From positions 1-8,062 of the forward strand of contig JALOLI010000041.1 in the NCBI GenBank assembly GCA_025456165.1: a stretch of DNA of 8,062 nt, written 5' to 3'. Source of the DNA: Acidimicrobiia bacterium (GTDB taxonomy: Bacteria > Actinomycetota > Acidimicrobiia > UBA5794 > UBA11373). Position 1 is the first letter of the stretch, and each line of letters starts with the position of its first letter. Positions 1 through 5,133 of this stretch are shown here, piece by piece. Below the pieces are notes generated by a model. That model was not told the DNA's origin. It saw only the letters and a list, made by a program, of their open reading frames with translations, and did not search any database. A program made the position numbers and the translations under genes.

Positions 1-332
1 GGCAAGGCCACCAGGCAGGCGACCGCGCCCGGAGCGCCTTCGGCCTGACAACGCACGTGGAACCGCTCGCTCACGGGAATCCGGCTCTGGCGCTGGATCG
101 CCCCCATGCAGAACGCGAACACCGACGCGAGTCGCCGAGGGCCCGGGGCGATGCCGGGAAACGCGGGAATCGGCTCGTCGATCAGCGCCTGCAGCCCGCG
201 CTCGACCTCCAGTAGGCGCGCTGCAGGGATGCCGGGGAGCTCGAGGCTTCCGATCAGGGCCGGCTGCTGCAGACCGTAGGCCAGGCCTTTCATCTGCCGC
301 CACGGCCGGGCCAGCTTCACAGGGTCCGTCAC
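1..332 (-). CDS. Partial protein of uncertain family, 3' end beyond the window
   Basis: An open frame enters at the GTG at 332 (reading VTDPVKLARPWRQMKGLAYG...) and runs off the left edge after about 110 codons with no stop. The protein-like composition (LIGSLELPGIPAARLLEVE, a hydrophobic helix LASVFAFCMGAIQ, then a strand-like SERFHVRCQ) and preferred G/C at third positions support it as real. The frame stays open upstream of 332, but the extension is Arg-rich and low-quality, so I take GTG 332, or the Met codon at 293, as the start. There is no strong ribosome binding site. I do not firmly recognise the family. The pattern of a Leu-rich 'GIP..RLL.VE' segment, a helix and a short strand loosely recalls the N-terminal part of cyanophycin-synthetase-like Mur ligases, but no catalytic motif lies within the window, so this is only a guess. 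It is co-directional with the gene ending at 629. Confidence 0.6.
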   Translation of the reverse strand, partial: MTDPVKLARPWRQMKGLAYGLQQPALIGSLELPGIPAARLLEVERGLQALIDEPIPAFPGIAPGPRRLASVFAFCMGAIQRQSRIPVSERFHVRCQAEGAPGAVACLVAL

Positions 333-366
333 GATGTCCCGAGCATGCGTCGAAGAGGTTTCAGGG

Positions 367-383
367 GCACCCCGTCGGGGTGC
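367..383 (-). promoter_or_regulatory. 7-bp perfect hairpin in the putative 5' leader of the left-edge gene
   Basis: On the minus strand GCACCCC, GAC loop, GGGGTGC forms a perfect 7-bp stem with a 3-base loop, ending 35 bases before the GTG at 332. It has no following T-run. If transcription starts near 387 (see the candidate -10 box at 394-399), the hairpin would sit at the very 5' end of the mRNA, where such stems can stabilise transcripts or affect translation. It could equally be a structural accident of GC-rich DNA. Confidence 0.3.
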
Positions 384-393
384 GACATGATCG

Positions 394-399
394 ACGCTA
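394..399 (-). promoter_or_regulatory. Candidate -10 box (TAGCGT) upstream of the left-edge gene
   Basis: TAGCGT on the minus strand matches the actinobacterial TANNNT -10 pattern. It would place the transcript start near 387, about 55 bases before GTG 332. No good -35 hexamer is visible at 16-18 bases spacing, so support is weak. Confidence 0.25.
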
Positions 400-582
400 C
401 CGCAGTCCCGTGCAAGCCATCGTGGTGAACACTGCCGCCTACGCCCAGCATGGCCTCGGGTGCCTAACCGAGCGGTAACGCCCTTCGCTCCTCCACCGTC
501 TCCAGGGAACCGGGGAGCACGGCGGCGCAGCGCCGGACGGGCCACCGCCTGATCGGCCGACGACACAGCCGTCCTTCCTCTC

Positions 583-599
583 CCGGCCCGCAGGGCCGG
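583..599 (-). terminator. Possible terminator hairpin after the membrane-hydrolase gene
   Basis: CCGGCCC, 3-base loop, GGGCCGG gives a perfect 7-bp GC stem located 30 bases beyond the stop codon of the minus-strand gene ending at 629. The position fits a terminator. There is no T-tract after it on the minus strand, so it is not a canonical intrinsic terminator; GC-rich actinobacteria often use such I-shaped hairpins. Confidence 0.4.
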
Positions 600-628
600 C
601 GTACCCGTGGCCTCAGCCCACCGACGGT

Positions 629-2251
629 TCATCCCGCAGTCTCGCAATGCGCCTCGCCGCCGAACCTTCCCAGGCCGGGCACGTGCCAGGCCGAGGCCGT
701 GCCCGTGATGACCAGGCCCACCGCCGCCCAGACCTCCGAGCCCTCCAGATCGGCCCCCAACACCCAACTCCGGATCATCTCCTGGATGTCGGGGCGGCCG
801 CGCAACCCCCCGTGGAAGCCGGGCACGACGATCTCCTCGATACCCGGGCCCCGGCCGGCGGGGGCGGTGACCGCGTCGGCCAGGGGCACCACCACCACCT
901 CTTCGATGGCCGGGCGGTCGCACACCGCCTCACCTCGCAGATCGGAGGCCTCACGGCGCACCGAATCGGTCAGAGGCCCATCGGCCGAGATGACGAACGG
1001 CGCCATGGCGTCGATGAGCCCGGTGACGACACGCAACTCGTACCCGGCAACGACCCCGAATCCCTCCTCTCCGGGGTCCGGGTAGGTGGCCCGGCCCGGG
1101 TCGACGATCGGGCTGAGCAGCATGAGCCGATCGACCGGCGCCTCGGGATGATCTACCAGGTAGGCGGTGACGACCAGGGTGCCCTCGCTCTCCGCCACTA
1201 TCGCCACCGGGCCGCCGGACCGGGCCGACAGGCTGTCGACCTGCAGCGCCATCAGCCGGGCCATCCGCGACAGATCGGCATCGGTAGCGCTGCCCGGGTG
1301 CGGCACCGGGTCCCCCTCTACGGTGAGCCCCCAGTAGGAGAACTGCTGCACGAAGAGGCCCGGGGCGTCGCCCTGGAGGATCGGCCCCTCGTCGCAACAG
1401 CCGCTGGCGAATCCCCCAACGAGCAGGACCGCCCGATCCCCCGTCTCGGGATCGTCGGGGATCCAGGCCCCCGGGTCGGTAGAGGCGCGCACGGCGAACC
1501 CGATCTGCGACCCGCCCAGGACCACCGCGAAGACGAGGACGGCGGAGAGCACCGTCACCGGAGCCAGGCGCCGCGATCGCGACGGCAGCCCGAGGGCGAT
1601 GGTCCGCACGCAGTGCTCCCAAGCCCAGGCGTTCCACAGGCCGGTAGCCACCAGCACCACCGCCACCACCGGAAGCGGCTGCCCGGCCACCCCGAGGGCG
1701 CTCAGGCTCAGCACCAGGAAGGAGAGCCCCATCCAGGCCGCGGAGCGCGCCGGGGGCAGGCGACGCCACCAGCCGCCGTCGATCCCGCCGTGATGGAGCA
1801 GCAGGATGGTGGCCAGGGCCGGGGGCAACGCGGCGAAGAACAGCCAGGACAGCGGGATGACCGCGGCCCCGAACATGAGGGTGACCCACGGGGATAGCAG
1901 CAAGGCGGCCGCGGCGGTGATGGTGAGGGAGTGCCGCACCAGCGTGGCCAAAGGCGGCGGCCGTCCCGGCCAGGCGCTGCGCACCAGGAGTGCCCCGAGC
2001 ACGGCCCGGCCCGCCACGAGGGCGGCCCCTCCTAGAACGAACTCGAGGACGGAACCGTGGAAAACGAAGAGCCAGCGCAGATCGTGGAACACCCCGAACG
2101 GGCCCGGGGCCGCCACCTGGCCGGCAAGGGCCATGCCGGCGGGGATCCCCAGGGCCGCCAGCACGCCCATCTCCCCGAGCGGCAGGGCGACGGAGAGAAG
2201 CAGCAGGAGCCGTCGCTCCCGGAGCCAGGCGAGGATCCCGCTTCCCGGCAT
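629..2251 (-). CDS. Seven-helix membrane protein with C-terminal extracytoplasmic alpha/beta-hydrolase domain
   Basis: 540 aa starting at ATG 2251, chosen because AAGG lies 5 bases upstream and the N-terminus (MPGSGILAWLRERRLLLLLS) is a positively charged membrane start. The frame could extend to 2374, but that adds a Pro/Arg-rich tail overlapping the divergent gene. Likely helices lie at about 13-33, 66-91, 107-128, 130-152, 171-189, 192-211 and 230-254. Arg-rich loops near 91-106, 163-169 and 214-228 alternate as the positive-inside rule predicts, leaving the C-terminus outside. Residues 273-500 look like an alpha/beta hydrolase: strand plus glycine loop LLVGGFASGC, nucleophile elbow AESEGT (Ser355, with Ala replacing the first Gly of GxSxG), Asp459 in PLADAVTAP and His480 in PGFHGG. 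Cys285, 286, 444 and 536 could form disulfides outside the cell. Substrate unknown; lipase, esterase or acyltransferase roles are possible. I know no named family with this architecture. Confidence 0.85.
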   Translation of the reverse strand: MPGSGILAWLRERRLLLLLSVALPLGEMGVLAALGIPAGMALAGQVAAPGPFGVFHDLRWLFVFHGSVLEFVLGGAALVAGRAVLGALLVRSAWPGRPPPLATLVRHSLTITAAAALLLSPWVTLMFGAAVIPLSWLFFAALPPALATILLLHHGGIDGGWWRRLPPARSAAWMGLSFLVLSLSALGVAGQPLPVVAVVLVATGLWNAWAWEHCVRTIALGLPSRSRRLAPVTVLSAVLVFAVVLGGSQIGFAVRASTDPGAWIPDDPETGDRAVLLVGGFASGCCDEGPILQGDAPGLFVQQFSYWGLTVEGDPVPHPGSATDADLSRMARLMALQVDSLSARSGGPVAIVAESEGTLVVTAYLVDHPEAPVDRLMLLSPIVDPGRATYPDPGEEGFGVVAGYELRVVTGLIDAMAPFVISADGPLTDSVRREASDLRGEAVCDRPAIEEVVVVPLADAVTAPAGRGPGIEEIVVPGFHGGLRGRPDIQEMIRSWVLGADLEGSEVWAAVGLVITGTASAWHVPGLGRFGGEAHCETAG

Positions 2252-2352
2252 CGTGCCCTTCTTTCGGCCGGTGCCCGGCGAGGCGGCGCCGGGCCGCCCT
2301 TCTGCCCGCAATTCTGCCACCAAGCCGGGCCCGGGGCACGCCGGCCGGCGAG

Positions 2353-2358
2353 TAGGCT
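2353..2358 (+). promoter_or_regulatory. Candidate -10 box (TAGGCT) for the divergent membrane-protein gene
   Basis: TAGGCT fits TANNNT and ends 15 bases before the ATG at 2374, so the transcript would carry a leader of only about 8 bases. No Shine-Dalgarno sequence is seen before the ATG, in keeping with a nearly leaderless mRNA. For the opposite gene starting at 2251 no comparably clear -10 box was found in the 122-bp spacer. Confidence 0.45.
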
Positions 2359-2373
2359 CCCGCCCAGCCGGCA

Positions 2374-2997
2374 ATGACCCACTCCCCCGCCTGGCGCACT
2401 GCCCTGGCCGAGCGCTATCGCCGGCTGGCTACCCCCTGGGTGCTCGTCCCCGCGCTGGTCGCCGTCGTGGTGATAGCGGTCCTCTTCCAGGTCACCGGCC
2501 GCATGGTCGTGCCCGGAGGCACCACCGGCGTGGAGTTGCAGAAGGCGTTCACCCCGGAGCGCTTCGCGGCCGCCGTGCGCCGCTGGGGTGACGGCGTCGA
2601 GGCCTTCAAGACGAGCCTCATCATGCTGGACTTCGCCTTCCCCCTGGCCTACGCCGCCGCCCTGGGGAGCTTGGCCGCCCTCGCCGGTGGCGCCGGGCCC
2701 GGCCGCCTCACCCTGTGGCTCTTCGCCCTGCCCTGGGCCGCCGCCGGCCTCGACTGGATCGAGAACCTGACCCACCTCTGGCTCCTGGCCGACGTACACA
2801 ACGCCGCAGATGCCGCTGCGGCGGCCTACCCGGCGGTCCCGGTGGCGGCGGCCTCCGTGGCCGCCATGTTCAAGTTCGCCCTGCTCCTCGCCGCGTCCGG
2901 TGGCGCGGTGCTGCTCGCCGCCCGGCGCCGCGCCTGGGGAACCGCGGCGGTGGGCGCGATGCTGTTCGCTTCCTTTGCGGTGGCGCTGGGAGCTTGA
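2374..2997 (+). CDS. Five-helix integral membrane protein of unknown function
   Basis: 207 aa from ATG 2374. There is no Shine-Dalgarno, but a -10 box lies close upstream. Hydrophobic stretches at about 22-40, 79-105, 112-139, 156-183 and 188-206 suggest five membrane helices. The Arg-rich N-terminus (ALAERYRRLA), the short loop at 105-111 and the loop at 184-187 (RRR) would be cytoplasmic. The segment 41-78 would be a roughly 40-residue external loop. Within the third hydrophobic segment lies the polar motif LDWIENL (126-132), and the second carries Asp86 in MLDFAFP. Charged residues at those depths suggest a function beyond packing, such as ion or substrate handling or a partner contact. 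I do not recognise a named family. It is divergent from the membrane hydrolase at 629-2251, so the two may share regulation. It converges with the lipoprotein gene, whose stop is 39 bases away. Confidence 0.8.
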   Translation: MTHSPAWRTALAERYRRLATPWVLVPALVAVVVIAVLFQVTGRMVVPGGTTGVELQKAFTPERFAAAVRRWGDGVEAFKTSLIMLDFAFPLAYAAALGSLAALAGGAGPGRLTLWLFALPWAAAGLDWIENLTHLWLLADVHNAADAAAAAYPAVPVAAASVAAMFKFALLLAASGGAVLLAARRRAWGTAAVGAMLFASFAVALGA

Positions 2998-3007
2998 CGC
3001 GGTCGGG

Positions 3008-3021
3008 GCCGGGCCGCCGGC
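3008..3021. terminator. Weak hairpin between convergent genes
   Basis: GCCGG, 4-base loop, CCGGC forms a 5-bp GC stem in the 39-bp space between the stop at 2997 (plus) and the stop at 3037 (minus). Its location suits a bidirectional terminator, but the stem is short and has no T-run on either side. Confidence 0.25.
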
Positions 3022-3036
3022 TGCTCGCCGCCCGAG

Positions 3037-4272
3037 CTACTCGTAACCTTCGCAGCCGTCGTCGCCCGACCCGATGAACCAGACCAGGTCGTCCTCGCCC
3101 TCGGTGGTGATGCCGAACAGCATGCCGCCGCCCAGGGTCAGCCCGGAGTTGCCGTCGGTGAAGTTGGGCTGGCCGTAGACCTCGGCGTACTCGGCGACCG
3201 AGTGGCCGATGCTGATGCCTCCCACCGTTGCCAGGTCCATCACCCCGGCGTCCACCGCCTGGGAATCCAGGGAGACATAGGCGTACTCGGCAAAGGCCTG
3301 GGAGCCGGTGCCCACATCGCTGAAGTGCACGTAGAGGACCGCCGGGTGCTCGGCTCCGCTCTCCGCCTGCTGAACGATCCAGGTGAGGTGCCGATTGCTC
3401 CCCGTGCACGTGCGCTCGGCGGCATCGCCGGTGGCCCAGCCGGAATCCGCCGCCGGCGGGCCCAGGATGTCGGTCAGCCGCGTGATGACCCGCTCGGCAT
3501 CGTCCCCGAATGCCAGGATGCCGAAGCCGTCCGACTCCAGGCGCATCCGGGCGAAGTCGATGTTGATGTAGCGCGGCCGGGCCACACCGAGGTCGAGGGC
3601 GTAGGACGCCGTCTCGGCTGCGCTGATCCGGAGCCGGTACTCGGTCCCGGTGGGCAGCTTGCCCGACCAGCCCCCGCCGACGGAGATCTGCTCCACTCGC
3701 GTGCCGTCGGCGCGCTCCAGGCCCACCTGCACCACCCCCTCATGCACCACGATGGTGAGGACCCGGCCGGGGACGCCGTCGAGGTCGATGACCTCCTCGT
3801 CGCCGGGAGCGGTGTTCCCTGCCACCCGGGTCGTTCCCGCCCGGTCGGGGAAGGCGACCAGACGCGCTTCGGCGCAGTCCCGGGACATCTGGGCGAAGGT
3901 CTCCTCGTCCGGGTCCCCGCTCGGCATGCGGCGCAGCTCGGCCTGGTACCAGGCCACCGCGTCGGCCGTCATCGGCCCGAACTGGCCGTCGACGGTGATG
4001 AGGGGCCCGTCGGCGGCGAGCTGGCCGTGGCCGGTGCACACCAGGTAGAACTGCATAGCCTCGACGTACGGACCCGTCTGTCCCTGGCGGAGGAAGGGCT
4101 CGCCGTTGGGATCGAACTCGAAGCGTGCCGATGTCGTGGTGGTAGTCGGCGGGAGGGTCGTGGTGGGAACGGTGGTAGTCGCCTCGGCCCCGCCGTTGCA
4201 GGCGGCGGCGGCCAGGGACAGGGCCGCCAGCAGGATGGCGGCCGGGGACATGCTCCGGCGTCCGGCGCTCAT
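3037..4272 (-). CDS. Lipoprotein with peptidoglycan-binding-like domain
   Basis: 411 aa from ATG 4272. Residues 1-24 form a signal peptide (Arg5-Arg6, then a hydrophobic core AAILLAALSLAAAA) ending at Cys25, which fits a lipoprotein signal although -3 is Ala rather than Leu. A Thr/Pro-rich linker (32-48) of the kind common in Acidimicrobiia surface proteins follows. Residues 61-131 match the PG_binding_1 pattern: LRQGQTGPYVEAMQFYL, then VDGQFGPMTADAVAWYQ. Residues 158-240 look like an all-beta region (VLTIVVHEGVVQVGLE, GTEYRLRIS). Residues 245-411 contain two similar pieces, DGFGILAFGDDAERVITRLTDILGPPAADSG and GGISIGHSVAEYAEVYGQP, suggesting a duplicated domain. Cys289 and Cys407 could form a disulfide. 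It likely sits on the outer face of the membrane in contact with the cell wall; no enzymatic motif is seen. Confidence 0.85.
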   Translation of the reverse strand: MSAGRRSMSPAAILLAALSLAAAACNGGAEATTTVPTTTLPPTTTTTSARFEFDPNGEPFLRQGQTGPYVEAMQFYLVCTGHGQLAADGPLITVDGQFGPMTADAVAWYQAELRRMPSGDPDEETFAQMSRDCAEARLVAFPDRAGTTRVAGNTAPGDEEVIDLDGVPGRVLTIVVHEGVVQVGLERADGTRVEQISVGGGWSGKLPTGTEYRLRISAAETASYALDLGVARPRYINIDFARMRLESDGFGILAFGDDAERVITRLTDILGPPAADSGWATGDAAERTCTGSNRHLTWIVQQAESGAEHPAVLYVHFSDVGTGSQAFAEYAYVSLDSQAVDAGVMDLATVGGISIGHSVAEYAEVYGQPNFTDGNSGLTLGGGMLFGITTEGEDDLVWFIGSGDDGCEGYE

Positions 4273-4278
4273 GCACCA

Positions 4279-4284
4279 AGGCTA
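4279..4284 (-). promoter_or_regulatory. Candidate -10 box (TAGCCT) for the lipoprotein gene
   Basis: TAGCCT on the minus strand ends 6 bases before the ATG at 4272. A start site about 7 bases after the box would fall at or next to the A of the ATG, predicting a leaderless mRNA. There is no Shine-Dalgarno before this ATG, which fits. No clear -35 was identified. Confidence 0.45.
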
Positions 4285-4335
4285 TCCGATCGGAAGCGGC
4301 CCTGCTCGGCGGGACGGTCGCGCCGGGCTACCCCC

Positions 4336-4341
4336 TAGAGT
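4336..4341 (+). promoter_or_regulatory. Candidate -10 box (TAGAGT) for the hydrolase gene
   Basis: TAGAGT ends 7 bases before the GTG at 4349, so transcription would begin at the start codon itself. This box also supports GTG 4349 as the start rather than an upstream ATG. The -35 position (about 4313-4318) reads GACGGT, a poor match. Confidence 0.5.
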
Positions 4342-4348
4342 CCCGGCC

Positions 4349-5104
4349 GTGAGCTCCTGGGCCCGGCGCTTCATCTACTACCCGGATGAGCGCGTCCCGC
4401 CGCACGACCCGCCGGCCGGCCTCGGCACCGGAGTCGAGCTCACCCCCGCAGGAGGGGGCACCCTCTCGGCATGGCACCTCCCGGCTCCGGGCGGCACCGC
4501 GGCCGTGCTGTGCAACGGGAACGCCGGCAACCGGGCCGACCGCCTCCCGCTGTCGGCCGGCCTGCAGCGCCGCGGCCTCGGGGTGCTGTCGCTCGACTAC
4601 CGCGGCTACGGCGGCAACCCGGGAGAACCGGAGGAGGAAGGCTTGATCGCCGACGCCGCCGCCGCCGCCGACTGGCTGGCCGGCGTCCCTGGGGTGAGCC
4701 GCCTCGTCTACTTCGGGGAGTCGCTCGGGGCGGCGGTCCTGGTCGGCCTGGCCGAGCACCGGCCGCCGGCAGCCCTGGTGCTGCGCTCCCCCTTCACCTC
4801 TCTCCTCGACGTCGCCCGGGCCCACCTCCCGCTGGTCCCGGCGGGGATGATCGACGATCGCTGGGCGTCGCTGGAACGGATCGCCGGCATCACCGCGCCG
4901 GTGCTGGTGCTGGCCGGCACGGCCGACACGGTGGTCCCCTACGAGCAGAGCGTCCGTCTCTTCGAAGCCGCCCCCGGGCCCAAGCGCCTGGTGACCTTCG
5001 AGGGCGCCGACCACAACGATCCCGCCCTCGCCTTCGGGGGGCGCTTGCTGGACGAAACGGTCCGTTTCCTGGCCGACGCCATCGGCTTCGAGCCGATCGC
5101 CTGA
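4349..5104 (+). CDS. BEM46/ABHD13-like alpha/beta hydrolase
   Basis: 251 aa from GTG 4349, chosen because SSWARRFIYYPDERVPP is the typical beginning of this family and because a -10 box lies 7 bases upstream. An in-frame ATG at 4106 would add 81 residues antisense to the lipoprotein gene and is rejected. Oxyanion-hole region CNGNAGNR (55-62), DYRGYGGNPG (83-92) after strand 4, nucleophile elbow GESLG with Ser125, acid Asp193 in GTADTVVP, and His222 in GADHND give a complete catalytic triad. Size and motifs fit the COG1073 / S33-like hydrolases, usually assigned as esterases or peptidases of unknown natural substrate. There is no signal peptide; the protein is probably cytoplasmic or loosely membrane-associated through its N-terminus. 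It stands alone, divergent from the lipoprotein gene and convergent with the acyl-CoA synthetase gene. A run of five Ala codons (GCC) occurs around residues 103-107. Confidence 0.9.
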   Translation: MSSWARRFIYYPDERVPPHDPPAGLGTGVELTPAGGGTLSAWHLPAPGGTAAVLCNGNAGNRADRLPLSAGLQRRGLGVLSLDYRGYGGNPGEPEEEGLIADAAAAADWLAGVPGVSRLVYFGESLGAAVLVGLAEHRPPAALVLRSPFTSLLDVARAHLPLVPAGMIDDRWASLERIAGITAPVLVLAGTADTVVPYEQSVRLFEAAPGPKRLVTFEGADHNDPALAFGGRLLDETVRFLADAIGFEPIA

Positions 5105-5129
5105 GCGCCGCCCCGCGGGCCCCGGGCGC
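5105..5129. terminator. Possible hairpin between convergent genes
   Basis: GCGCC (5105-5109) can pair with GGCGC (5125-5129) around a 15-base GC-rich loop that contains its own CCCGCGGG palindrome. It fills most of the 29-bp gap between the stop at 5104 (plus) and the stop at 5134 (minus). On the plus strand it is followed by CCTTCT, not a strong U-tract. The placement rather than the structure is the main support. Confidence 0.3.
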
Positions 5130-5133
5130 CTTC

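Larger units (their letters stand above)
333..628. other. Intergenic gap of 296 bp between two minus-strand genes
   Basis: I see no convincing gene or RNA gene here. The gap holds two perfect GC-rich hairpins (583-599 and 367-383) and a possible -10 box on the minus strand at 394-399. Frames are open on both strands over parts of it, as expected at this base composition. One plus-strand frame ending in a stop at about 478 reads protein-like (YRSPVQAIVVNTAAYAQHGL), but it lacks a good start and could be chance or a gene remnant. Confidence 0.6.

Noticed and set aside
333..628. Possible tRNA or small RNA gene in the gap
   Set aside because: No cloverleaf, T-loop GTTCRA pattern or other RNA signature was found; only simple GC hairpins are present.
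647..1897. A 416-codon plus-strand open frame opposite the membrane-hydrolase gene
   Set aside because: The composition is His/Arg/Pro-rich low-quality sequence, while the minus strand gives coherent membrane helices and a hydrolase triad.
2252..2374. N-terminal extension of the membrane-hydrolase gene to an ATG at 2374
   Set aside because: It adds 41 Pro/Arg/Gly-rich residues overlapping the start of the divergent gene; the ATG at 2251 has a Shine-Dalgarno at proper spacing.
4100..4180. Short repeated GGT/GTC-type units suggesting a tandem repeat
   Set aside because: They are explained by the Thr-rich linker codons of the lipoprotein gene on the minus strand and are irregular.
3202..4338. 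A 378-codon plus-strand open frame opposite the lipoprotein gene
   Set aside because: No recognisable motif and antisense-type composition; it also runs through the promoter region into the hydrolase gene start.
4106..4348. Upstream ATG start for the hydrolase gene
   Set aside because: It would add a low-complexity Val/Arg/Ala-rich segment antisense to the lipoprotein Thr linker and cross the candidate promoter; GTG 4349 matches the family start.
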